Shown piece after piece: positions 19,001-28,344 of a DNA stretch of 64,000 nucleotides. Position numbers and translations under genes: made by a program. Source of the stretch: Magnetospirillum sp. SS-4 (GTDB lineage: Bacteria; Pseudomonadota; Alphaproteobacteria; Rhodospirillales; Magnetospirillaceae). The notes under the pieces are model-generated. The model saw nothing but the letters and a program-made list of their open reading frames with translations. It was not told the DNA's origin and made no database searches. Numbering within the stretch: the stretch's first letter is position 1; each line of letters starts with the position of its first letter. Where the stretch lies: the NCBI RefSeq assembly GCF_902729425.1, contig NZ_CACVCH010000125.1:1-64000 (forward strand). Direction: 5' to 3'.

Positions 19001-20647
19001 ATGATCGACTTTCAGACATCCCCGGATCGCTACAGGCACTGGAAGCTGTCGTTCGACGGCCCGGTCGCCACCCTGACCATGGACGTTGACCCGGCCAGCA
19101 CCCTGGCGCCGGGCTACGAGCTCAAGATGAATTCCTACGACCTCGGCGTCGACATCGAGCTGTACGACGCCGTCCAGCGCCTGCGCTTCGAGCATCCCGA
19201 GGTGCGCGCCGTGGTGATGGCGTCGGCCAATCCCAAGATCTTCTGCGCCGGCGCCAACATCAAGATGCTGGGGGTCTCGTCGCACGGCCACAAGGTCAAT
19301 TTCTGCAAGTTCACCAACGAGACCAGGAATTCCATCGAGGACGCCACCGAGAACTCGCGCCAGAAATACCTGTGCGCGGTCAGCGGCACGGCGGCCGGCG
19401 GCGGCTACGAACTGGCGCTCGCCACCGACTGGATCATGATGGTCGACGACGGCAACACGGCGGTGTCGCTGCCCGAGGTGCCGCTGCTGGCGGTGCTGCC
19501 CGGCACCGGCGGCCTGACCCGCGTGGTGGACAAGCGCAAGGTGCGCCGCGATCTGGCCGACATCTTCTGTTCCATCGAGGAGGGCGTGAAGGGCAAGCGC
19601 GCCGTGGAATGGCGGCTGGTGGACGAGGTCATTCCGTCCTCGGCCTTCAAGGACGCGGTCCGCAAGCGGGCCGAGGCCATGGCCGCCACCTCGGACCGTC
19701 CCGGCGGCAAGGGCGTCACGCTCGACCATCCCGCCCGCGCCATCTCGGACGAGGCGGTCAGCTATCCCCATGTCCACATCACCTTCGACCGCGGCAACCG
19801 TTGCGCCCACATCACCATCAGGGGGCCGGGCGCCGACGCTCCCGCCGACGCCGCCGGCATCCACGCCCAGGGCGTCGGGTTCTGGCCGCTGGCCCTGGCC
19901 CGCGAGCTGGACGACGCCATTCTTCACCTGCGCGCCAACGAGACATCGCTGGCCAGCTGGGTGATCCGCGCCGAGGGCGATGCCGATCTGGTGACGGGCT
20001 ATGACGCGCTGTTGCAGAAGACCCAGGACGACTGGCTGTCCCGCGAGATCCTGCTGTACTGGAAGCGGACGCTGAAGCGCCTGGACGTCACCTCGCGCAC
20101 CCTTTACGCCCTGGTGGAACCGGGATCGTGCTTCGCCGGAATGCTGGCCGAAATCCTGTTCGCGGTGGACCGCTCCTACATGCTGGACGGAACCTTCGAG
20201 GGCGACGACCGGCCGGCCGCCACCATCCGCCTGTCGGCGCTGAACTTCGACGGCCTGCCCATGGGCAACGGCATCTCGCGCATCGCCACCCGCTTCCTGG
20301 GCGAGCCCGACACCGTCGGCAAGGCCAGGGACACCATCGGCCGGGACCTGGACGCCGCCGCCTGCGCCGCGCTGGGTCTGGTCACCGCCACCCCCGACGA
20401 CATCGACTGGGAGGACGAGATCCGGCTGACGATCGAGGAACGCGCCAGCTTCTCGCCCGATTCGCTGACCGGCATGGAGGCCAATCTCCGCTTCGCCGGC
20501 CCCGAGACCATGGAAACCAAGATCTTCGGCCGCCTGACCGCCTGGCAGAACTGGATATTCCAGCGCCCCAACGCCGTCGGCGACAACGGCGCCCTCAAGC
20601 TCTACGGCACCGGCAAACGCGCCGCCTATAATCAGGAAAGGGTGTAG
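19001..20647 (+). CDS. boxC: 2,3-epoxybenzoyl-CoA dihydrolase (benzoyl-CoA-dihydrodiol lyase)
   Basis: Ring-opening enzyme of the aerobic benzoyl-CoA pathway: it adds two waters to 2,3-epoxybenzoyl-CoA, giving 3,4-dehydroadipyl-CoA semialdehyde and formate. At 548 residues it matches the long, double crotonase-like BoxC family. The N-terminal half has CAGANIKML and SGTAAGGGYELALATD, which form the CoA oxyanion-hole region. The second half repeats a crotonase-like pattern (LSREILLYWKRTLKR...LVEPGSCFAGMLAEILFA). It follows the TGCA-palindrome promoter by about 40 bases and precedes boxB by four bases. Confidence 0.95.
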   Translation: MIDFQTSPDRYRHWKLSFDGPVATLTMDVDPASTLAPGYELKMNSYDLGVDIELYDAVQRLRFEHPEVRAVVMASANPKIFCAGANIKMLGVSSHGHKVNFCKFTNETRNSIEDATENSRQKYLCAVSGTAAGGGYELALATDWIMMVDDGNTAVSLPEVPLLAVLPGTGGLTRVVDKRKVRRDLADIFCSIEEGVKGKRAVEWRLVDEVIPSSAFKDAVRKRAEAMAATSDRPGGKGVTLDHPARAISDEAVSYPHVHITFDRGNRCAHITIRGPGADAPADAAGIHAQGVGFWPLALARELDDAILHLRANETSLASWVIRAEGDADLVTGYDALLQKTQDDWLSREILLYWKRTLKRLDVTSRTLYALVEPGSCFAGMLAEILFAVDRSYMLDGTFEGDDRPAATIRLSALNFDGLPMGNGISRIATRFLGEPDTVGKARDTIGRDLDAAACAALGLVTATPDDIDWEDEIRLTIEERASFSPDSLTGMEANLRFAGPETMETKIFGRLTAWQNWIFQRPNAVGDNGALKLYGTGKRAAYNQERV

Positions 20648-20651
20648 TCCA

Positions 20652-22073
<1,422 letters not shown>

Positions 22074-22078
22074 TTTCC

Positions 22079-22203
22079 CCTCTCCCGCTTGCGGGAGAGG
22101 GTGGTGAGCGAAGCGAGACGGGTGAGGGCTTGCGGCACAGGCCCTCACCCTCCCACCGCCAGATGGCGGCGGGTCCCTCCCTCTCCCACGAGCGGGAGAG
22201 GGT
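22079..22203. repeat. Complex palindromic repeat between boxB and boxA
   Basis: The gap contains CTCTCCCGCTTGCGGGAGAG (22080-22099 region), then a GTGAGGGC...GGCCCTCAC hairpin, and finally CTCTCCCACGAGCGGGAGAG (22181-22200). The outer CTCTCCC/GGGAGAG arms also pair across the whole element. This matches the common proteobacterial CCCTCTCCCGC-type intergenic repeat. It differs from the copies at 17232 and 23404. A role in mRNA processing or differential expression of boxB and boxA is possible. Confidence 0.8.
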
Positions 22204-22218
22204 AAGAGCGAGGCGGCC

Positions 22219-23394
22219 ATGGAACTCAGACGTCAGCACTTGATCGACCCGGTGGTCTGCATCCGCTGCAACACCTGCCAGGAAGCCTGTCCGGTCGGCG
22301 CCATCACCCACGACGCCAACAATTACGTGGTGTCGTTCGACAAGTGCGAAAGCTGTCGCGCCTGCGTCTCGCCGTGCCCGACCGGGGCCATCGACAACTG
22401 GCTGCTGGTGGACCGGCCCTGGACCATCGACGAACAGTTCGGCTGGGAGGAACTGCCCGAATCCATGCCCAGCCACGGCGCCACCATCGTCGAGACCCCG
22501 TCCGAGGTCTCGACCCTGCTGGATGCGGCCACCACGGCCACCGGCGGCAAGGCCCCGGCCCCGGCCAGCGCCCCCCAGCCCTTCACCAACGTCTATTCGC
22601 GCGAAACCCCGGTGACGGCGCGGGTGGCCGGCAACATGCGCATCACCGACGCGGGGGCCGAATCCGACATCCGCCATGTGGTGCTGGATTTCCAGGCCAA
22701 CGCCTTTCCGGTGCTGGAAGGCCAGAGCATCGGCATCCTGCCGCCGGGTACCGACGACAAGGGCCGCCCCCACAACATCCGGCTCTATTCCGTGGCCAGC
22801 CCCAGGGAAGGCGAGCGGTCCGGCTACAACAACCTGGCGCTGACGGTGAAGCGGGTGCCGGGCGGCGTCGGCTCCAACTATGTCTGCGACCTCAGGAAGG
22901 ACGACGAGGTCCGGGTGGTGGGGCCGTTCGGGGAATCCTTCCTGATGCCCGACGATCCCGACTCCAACATCGTCATGATCTGCACCGGCACCGGCTCGGC
23001 GCCGTTCCGCGCCATGACCGAGCGCCGGCGGCGCAACCACCCCGACGCGCCGGGGCGGCTGATGCTGTTCTTCGGCGCCCGCTCACCCGGGGAACTGCCT
23101 TATTTCGGGCCGCTGATGAAGCTGCCCAAGAGCCTGATCGACGTCAACCTGGCCTTTTCGCGGGTTCCCGACCAGCCCAGACAATACGTCCAGGACAAGC
23201 TGCGCGAGCGCAGCGCCGATCTGGCGGTCCTGCTGCGTTCGGCCGCCACCCACATCTTCATCTGCGGTCTCAAGGGAATGGAGCAGGGCTGCGACGAGGC
23301 CTTCGCCGACATCTGCCGGCTGAACGGCCTCGACTGGGCCTCCTTGCGCGAAATCATGCGGCGGGAAGGGCGCTATCATGTCGAAACGTATTGA
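22219..23394 (+). CDS. boxA: Benzoyl-CoA 2,3-epoxidase, reductase subunit
   Basis: Transfers electrons from NADPH through FAD and two [4Fe-4S] clusters to BoxB. The 391 residues start with a two-cluster ferredoxin domain (CIRCNTCQEACP and CESCRACVSPCP, residues about 13-55). An Ala/Pro linker follows, then an FNR-type reductase: FAD motif IRLYSVASP, NADPH motif MICTGTGSAPFRAM and the C-terminal YHVETY aromatic end. It is in the box run but separated from boxB by a repeat. Confidence 0.95.
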   Translation: MELRRQHLIDPVVCIRCNTCQEACPVGAITHDANNYVVSFDKCESCRACVSPCPTGAIDNWLLVDRPWTIDEQFGWEELPESMPSHGATIVETPSEVSTLLDAATTATGGKAPAPASAPQPFTNVYSRETPVTARVAGNMRITDAGAESDIRHVVLDFQANAFPVLEGQSIGILPPGTDDKGRPHNIRLYSVASPREGERSGYNNLALTVKRVPGGVGSNYVCDLRKDDEVRVVGPFGESFLMPDDPDSNIVMICTGTGSAPFRAMTERRRRNHPDAPGRLMLFFGARSPGELPYFGPLMKLPKSLIDVNLAFSRVPDQPRQYVQDKLRERSADLAVLLRSAATHIFICGLKGMEQGCDEAFADICRLNGLDWASLREIMRREGRYHVETY

Positions 23395-23403
23395 TTTCCC
23401 CAT

Positions 23404-23494
23404 CCTTCGAGACGGCCCTGACGGGCCTCCTCAGGATGAGGGCAGGGGCTTGTGCTTTTTCGCCCTCGTCCTGAGGAGCGAAGCATCTCGAAGG
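23404..23494. repeat. Dispersed inverted repeat element, copy 2
   Basis: Left arm CCTTCGAGACGGCC...CTCAGGATGAGGGC and right arm GCCCTCGTCCTGAGGAG...ATCTCGAAGG pair around an 18-19 base spacer that includes a TGCTTTTT run. It is the same family as 17232-17312. It fills the boxA/crotonase gap, and its right end supplies the purine-rich AAGGGCGGGG just before the next start codon. Confidence 0.85.
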
Positions 23495-23508
23495 GCGGGG
23501 GCGGCCTC

Positions 23509-24291
23509 ATGACCACCATTCTTGCCGAGACCACCGACGGGGTGACCACCATCACCCTCAACCGGCCGGACAAGCTGAACTGCTTCAACGCCGCCATGCA
23601 TGACGAACTCCGCGCCGCCATCGCGGCGGCGGCGGCCAATGGTTCGCGCTGCCTGGTGCTGACCGGGGCCGGCCGCGCCTTCTGCGCCGGCCAGGATCTG
23701 GCCGACCGGGTACGGGGACCGGATGACCCGCCGCCCGACCTGGGGGCGTCGCTCGATGCCCGCTACAACCCGCTGATCCGGGCGCTTTCGGCCCTGGAGA
23801 TGCCGGTGGTCTGCGCCGTCAACGGCATCGCCGCCGGAGCCGGGGCCAATCTGGCCCTGGCCGCCGACATCGTGGTCGCCGCCCGCTCGGCCAGTTTCGT
23901 CCAGAGCTTCTGCAAGGTCGGGCTGATCCCCGATTCCGGCGGCACCTGGACCCTGCCGCGTCTGGTGGGCCGGGCCCGCGCCACCGCCCTGATGATGCTG
24001 GGCGACAAGGTCGGCGCCGAGCAGGCCGAGGCCTGGGGAATGATCTGGCGCTGCGTCGACGACGACCAGCTGATGCCGCTGGTCTCGGCCATGGCCCGCC
24101 ACCTGGCCCAGCAACCGACCCGGGGCCTCGCCCTGACCCGGCGGGCGCTGGCGGCCTCGGGCCGCAACGGCCTCGACGCCCAACTGGACCTGGAGCGCGA
24201 TCTTCAGGCCGAGGCCGGCCGCACCCTCGATTACCGCGAAGGCGTCGCCGCCTTCATGGAAAAGCGCCCGCCCCGCTTCGAGGGCCGGTGA
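23509..24291 (+). CDS. PaaG-type enoyl-CoA hydratase/isomerase
   Basis: A 260-residue crotonase close to PaaG: GRAFCAGQDLADR and VNGIAAGAGANLALAADIV form the oxyanion hole, and GLIPDSGGTWTLPRLVGRARA contains the aspartate that PaaG uses for proton transfer. PaaG isomerises ring-1,2-epoxyphenylacetyl-CoA and can shift double bonds. Here it could interconvert 3,4- and 2,3-dehydroadipyl-CoA after BoxD, an inference from position. I chose ATG 23509 because the upstream frame is repeat sequence. It has homologues in both phenylacetate and benzoate pathways, so I give no symbol. Confidence 0.82.
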   Translation: MTTILAETTDGVTTITLNRPDKLNCFNAAMHDELRAAIAAAAANGSRCLVLTGAGRAFCAGQDLADRVRGPDDPPPDLGASLDARYNPLIRALSALEMPVVCAVNGIAAGAGANLALAADIVVAARSASFVQSFCKVGLIPDSGGTWTLPRLVGRARATALMMLGDKVGAEQAEAWGMIWRCVDDDQLMPLVSAMARHLAQQPTRGLALTRRALAASGRNGLDAQLDLERDLQAEAGRTLDYREGVAAFMEKRPPRFEGR

Positions 24292-24343
24292 TTTTTTGAT
24301 GCATCGTTCCTACATCTAAGTGGAATGACTCCAGGAGGGCGGC

Positions 24344-26467
24344 ATGGCCGAGCGATCATTCCATCATGAGATTCAGTCGCTGCGGCTGGGCGACGGCCAG
24401 ACCTTCCGGGGCGAGGGCATTCTGGCCGTCACCAAGGCGTTGCTGCAATCGGGCATCTCCTATGTGGGCGGCTACCAGGGCGCGCCGGTGTCGCACCTGA
24501 TGGACGTGCTGGTGGAGGCCGAGGACCTGCTGTCCGAACTGGGCATCCACATCGAGGCCTGTACCAACGAGGCCGGCGCCGCCGCCATGCTGGGCGCCTC
24601 GATCGCCTATCCCATCCGGGGCGCGGTGACCTGGAAATCGGTGGTGGGCACCAATGTCGCCTCCGACGCCCTGTCCAACCTGGCCTCGCCCGGCGTGATC
24701 GGCGGCGCCATGATCATCATCGGCGAGGATTACGGCGACGGGGCGAGCGTCATCCAGGAACGCAGCCACGCCTTCGCCATGAAATCCTCCATCTGGCTGC
24801 TGGACCCGCGCCCCAACCTGCCCAGCATCGTCGCCATGGTGGAAAAGGGGTTCGAGCTGTCCGAGGCCAGCAATTCACCGGTCATGCTGGACCTGCGCAT
24901 CAAGGCCTGTCACGTCACCGGCTCGTTCGTCACCAGCGACAACCGCCCGGCCGCCGCCCGCTCCGGCCCGGCGGCGTTCGATTACGGCCGGCTGTCGCAT
25001 CCGCCCAGCACCTTCGCCCACGAGATCGCCAAGGCCGAGGACCGCATGCCCCGCGCCCGGCGCTTCATCGCCGAGCATCGCCTGAACGAGCTGTTCGACG
25101 GCGATCTGGCCGAGATCGGCATCGTGGTGCAGGGCGGGCTCTACAACTCGCTGATGCGGGCCCTGATGCGGGTCGGCCTCGCCGACGCCCTGGGCAACAG
25201 CCGGGTACCGGTCTATTGCCTCAACGTCACCTATCCGCTGGTGCCGGAGGAGGTGGTGGCGTTCTGCACCTCCAGGCGCGCCGTACTGATGGTCGAGGAG
25301 GGCTGTCCCGACTACATCGAGCAGGCGCTGGGCCAGATCCTGCGCAAGGCCGGCCTTCCGACCGGATTGTTCGGCAAGGGCTGCCTGCCCCAGGCCGGCG
25401 AGTACACCTCGGACGTGCTGGTCGAAGGGCTGGCCGCCTTCCTGGAACAGGTGGGGCCGGCCGGCTTCGATCCGGTCCACGCCCGCAAGGTGGCCGACGA
25501 GATCGCCGGACGCCGCAAGGCCGCCGCCGGGCTGCTGGAGGCCGAACTTCCCGGCCGCCAGCCGGGATTTTGCACCGGCTGTCCAGAACGGCCGGTGTTC
25601 GCCGCCCTCAAGCTGGCACAGAAGGAGGTGGGCGCCACCCACGTCTCCGCCGATATCGGCTGTCATTCCTTCGGCACCCTGCCGCCGTTCAGCATGGGCA
25701 ATTCCATCCTGGGCTTCGGCATGAGCCTCGCATCGGCGGCGGCGGTCGGCCCCCATATCGGCCGCCGCCCGGTGGCGGTGATGGGCGATGGCGGCTTCTG
25801 GCACAACGGCGCCATCACCGGCGTGGCCGGGACGCTCTACAATCGCGGCGACGGCGTGCTGGTGATCCTCCAGAACGGCTATACCTCGGCCACCGGCCAG
25901 CAATTCATGCCGTCCTCCATCGCCGAGGGCCGGCGGCCCGAAACCCCCATGAACATCGAGGCGACCCTGAAGGTCATGGGGGTCAAGTGGCTGAGGACGG
26001 TGCGGTCGTACTCGGTGGGCGCCATGAAATCCGCCCTGGCCGAGGCCATGGCCGGCACCGGCAAGGGGCTGCGGGTGATCATCGCCGACGGCGAATGCCA
26101 GTTGGCCCGCCAGCGCCGGGTCAAGGTCGAGGATTCGGCGAAACTGAAGGCCGGCGAGCGGGTGGTGCGGGTGCGCTACGGCGTCGACGACGAGATCTGT
26201 TCCGGCGACCATTCCTGCATCCGGCTGTCGGGCTGTCCGTCGCTGACCATCAAGCCCAACCCCGACCCGTTGCGCGACGATCCGGTGGCGTCGGTGATCA
26301 ATTCCTGCGTCGGCTGCGGCCTGTGCGGCGAGGTCGCCCACGCCGCCGTGCTGTGCCCGTCGTTCTGGCGGGCCGAGGTGATCCAGAATCCCAACCGCCT
26401 CGACCTGTGGCTGGAATCCTGGCGACGGCGGGTCAGGACATGGCTGAGCGGGAGGGTGGCGGCATGA
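24344..26467 (+). CDS. iorA: Indolepyruvate ferredoxin oxidoreductase-type alpha subunit
   Basis: A 707-residue TPP-dependent 2-oxoacid:ferredoxin oxidoreductase subunit of the IorA family, which makes aryl-acetyl-CoA from arylpyruvates. N-terminal pyrimidine-binding domain: GGYQGAPVSHLMDVL and ACTNEAGAAAMLGAS. TPP/Mg site: MGDGGFWHNGAITG...NGY near residues 475-510. The C-terminus has two cysteine-rich [4Fe-4S] sites (CSGDHSCIRLSGCP and CVGCGLCGEVAHAAVLCP). AGGAGGGCGGC precedes the ATG. It overlaps iorB by four bases. Its place after the box genes suggests aromatic acid metabolism, but the substrate (arylpyruvate or an aroylformate) is unknown. Confidence 0.85.
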   Translation: MAERSFHHEIQSLRLGDGQTFRGEGILAVTKALLQSGISYVGGYQGAPVSHLMDVLVEAEDLLSELGIHIEACTNEAGAAAMLGASIAYPIRGAVTWKSVVGTNVASDALSNLASPGVIGGAMIIIGEDYGDGASVIQERSHAFAMKSSIWLLDPRPNLPSIVAMVEKGFELSEASNSPVMLDLRIKACHVTGSFVTSDNRPAAARSGPAAFDYGRLSHPPSTFAHEIAKAEDRMPRARRFIAEHRLNELFDGDLAEIGIVVQGGLYNSLMRALMRVGLADALGNSRVPVYCLNVTYPLVPEEVVAFCTSRRAVLMVEEGCPDYIEQALGQILRKAGLPTGLFGKGCLPQAGEYTSDVLVEGLAAFLEQVGPAGFDPVHARKVADEIAGRRKAAAGLLEAELPGRQPGFCTGCPERPVFAALKLAQKEVGATHVSADIGCHSFGTLPPFSMGNSILGFGMSLASAAAVGPHIGRRPVAVMGDGGFWHNGAITGVAGTLYNRGDGVLVILQNGYTSATGQQFMPSSIAEGRRPETPMNIEATLKVMGVKWLRTVRSYSVGAMKSALAEAMAGTGKGLRVIIADGECQLARQRRVKVEDSAKLKAGERVVRVRYGVDDEICSGDHSCIRLSGCPSLTIKPNPDPLRDDPVASVINSCVGCGLCGEVAHAAVLCPSFWRAEVIQNPNRLDLWLESWRRRVRTWLSGRVAA

Positions 26468-27987
26468 GCGCGTCCAACAAGCCCATATCCATCGTCATCG
26501 CCGCCATGGGCGGCGAGGGCGGCGGCGTGCTCACCGACTGGCTGGTGGAGGCCGCCAACGCCGAGGGTCTGGCGGTGCAGAGCACCTCGGTGCCCGGCGT
26601 CGCCCAGCGCACCGGCGCCACCACCTATTACATCGAGATCTTTCCGGTGCCGCTGGCCCAGTTGAACGGGGCCGCGCCCATTCTCGCCCTGGCGCCCTCG
26701 GTGGGCGACGTCGATCTGGTGGTGGCCACCGAACTGATGGAGGCGGCCCGCACCGTTTCCCGCGGCTACGCCACCCCGGAACGCACCCGCCTGATCGCCT
26801 CGACCCACCGGGTCTACGCCATCGACGAGAAGGCGGCCATGGGCGACGGCCGCGCCGATTCCGAGGCGCTGCGGCGGACGATCGAGGCCGGCACCCATGC
26901 CCGGCTGCTGTTCGACATGGAACAGGCGGCGAAACAGGCCGGCTGCATCGTCAATTCGGTGCTGCTGGGCGCCATCGCCGGCAGCGGCGTGCTGCCGATT
27001 CCGGCCGAGACCTTCGAGGCCGGCATCACCGCCGCCGGCAAGGCGGTCGACAGCAACCTGAGGGGATTCCGCGCCGGCCTCGCCGCCGCCCGGGGCGAGG
27101 TTCCGGCCCCGGCGGCCGCCCCGCACAAGCGGCCCCACGCCGAATCCGCCGCCGCCCTGCCGCTGGTGGCCCGCGCCCACGCCGAACTGCCCGAACCGGC
27201 CCAGGCCATGGCGGCGGAAGGCGTCCGGCGTCTGGTCGCCTATCAGGACCAGCGCTACGCCGCCCTTTACCTGGAGCGTCTAGGCCTGATCTGGACGGCG
27301 GAACGCGACACCGGCGGCGACGGAACGCTGACCCGGAATGTGGCCCGCCATCTGGCGGTGCGCATGTCGTTCGAGGACGTGATCCGGGTGGCGCAGTTGA
27401 AGACCGACCCCGCCCGCTTCGACCGCATCCGCGCCGAGGCCGGCGCGGCGGCCGGCCAACCGGTGGTGGTGACCGATTTCCTGAAGCCGGGCATCGAGGA
27501 GGTCTGCTCCCTTCTGCCCGGAATCGTCGCCCGGCCGATCCTGGCCCTGGCGCGGCGCCGGGGCTGGATCGACCGCGTCCATGTGGGACGGAAGGTCACG
27601 AGCAGCGGCGCGGCCGGATTCGCCACCTTGTGGCTGATGGCCCGCCTCAAGGGCTGGCGGCGGCACGGCCATCGGTTCGGCGAGGAACAGCGCGCCATCG
27701 AATTGTGGCTGGAATCAATCCGGCGGGCGCTGGGATGCTCGGTGGAACTGGCGGTCGAAGTGGCGGAATGCGCCCGTCTGGTCAAGGGCTACGGCGAGAC
27801 GTGGCGGCGCGGCGAGGGCAATTTCCGCCGTATCCACCAAGCCGTCATCGTCCCCGCCGTCACCGGGCTCTGGCCGCCGGCCTTCGCGCTGGACGCCATC
27901 GTCAACGCCCGCGCCGCCGCCCTGGCCGACCCCGAGGGCCGGGGACTGGAGCGCACCCTGGAGGCGATGGCGAAACGGGCGACGTAG
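26464..27987 (+). CDS. iorB: Indolepyruvate ferredoxin oxidoreductase-type beta subunit with long C-terminal domain
   Basis: Second subunit of the 2-oxoacid oxidoreductase. Residues 1-200 are the gamma-type domain of the 2-oxoacid oxidoreductases (IAAMGGEGGGVLTDWLVEA, VPGVAQRTGATTYYIEIFP). Residues about 215-507 form an additional helical domain (DUF6537-like) absent from the short archaeal IorB (about 200 residues). The ATG at 26464 overlaps the iorA stop (ATGA). Long IorB forms occur in aerobic proteobacteria, where the electron acceptor is not always ferredoxin. It ends 22 bases from the convergent STAS gene. Confidence 0.85.
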   Translation: MSASNKPISIVIAAMGGEGGGVLTDWLVEAANAEGLAVQSTSVPGVAQRTGATTYYIEIFPVPLAQLNGAAPILALAPSVGDVDLVVATELMEAARTVSRGYATPERTRLIASTHRVYAIDEKAAMGDGRADSEALRRTIEAGTHARLLFDMEQAAKQAGCIVNSVLLGAIAGSGVLPIPAETFEAGITAAGKAVDSNLRGFRAGLAAARGEVPAPAAAPHKRPHAESAAALPLVARAHAELPEPAQAMAAEGVRRLVAYQDQRYAALYLERLGLIWTAERDTGGDGTLTRNVARHLAVRMSFEDVIRVAQLKTDPARFDRIRAEAGAAAGQPVVVTDFLKPGIEEVCSLLPGIVARPILALARRRGWIDRVHVGRKVTSSGAAGFATLWLMARLKGWRRHGHRFGEEQRAIELWLESIRRALGCSVELAVEVAECARLVKGYGETWRRGEGNFRRIHQAVIVPAVTGLWPPAFALDAIVNARAAALADPEGRGLERTLEAMAKRAT

Positions 27988-28009
27988 GGCCTTGGCCGCC
28001 TTTTCCGGA

Positions 28010-28339
28010 TCAGAGGGCGGCGAGGGCGGCGGCGCGGTCCGGATGGATGGCGAGGATCTTGGCGAAGCCGGAAACGTCGAAAATTTCCCGGATATTGGGC
28101 TTCATGGCGCACAGCACGAACTTGCGGCTGCCCCGGGTCATCTTGGCCCCCACCAGCACCACCCGCAGGCCGGCGCTGGAGATGTAGTTCAGTTCGCTGA
28201 AGTCGATGACGATCTTGGTGGCGCCGGAATTGACGACCGCCAGGACCTTGGCCTCGAAGGCCTTGGCCGACGAACTGTCGACGCGGGCCAGGGGCACCAG
28301 GACCGTGGCGTCGCCGATGGTCTCTTCACGGATTTCCAT
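28010..28339 (-). CDS. STAS-domain anti-sigma-factor antagonist-like protein
   Basis: A 109-residue single STAS domain. The phosphorylatable serine region is intact (ELNYISSAGLRVVLVGAK, serines near 57-58). In partner-switching systems such a protein is phosphorylated by an RsbW-type kinase and dephosphorylated by a SpoIIE-type phosphatase, and only one form binds the downstream target. Both activities are predicted in the gene five bases upstream. The final target (a sigma factor, diguanylate cyclase or other protein) is not encoded next to it. Confidence 0.9.
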   Translation of the reverse strand: MEIREETIGDATVLVPLARVDSSSAKAFEAKVLAVVNSGATKIVIDFSELNYISSAGLRVVLVGAKMTRGSRKFVLCAMKPNIREIFDVSGFAKILAIHPDRAAALAAL

Positions 28340-28344
28340 GAGCT

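Noticed and set aside
22079-22203. Possible CRISPR-like repeat cluster
   Set aside because: The repeated units are palindromic halves of one intergenic element, without regular spacers or cas genes.
25216-27987. A 923-residue version of iorB
   Set aside because: The first 416 codons overlap iorA in another frame; the ATG at 26464 with a 4-base overlap is the natural start.
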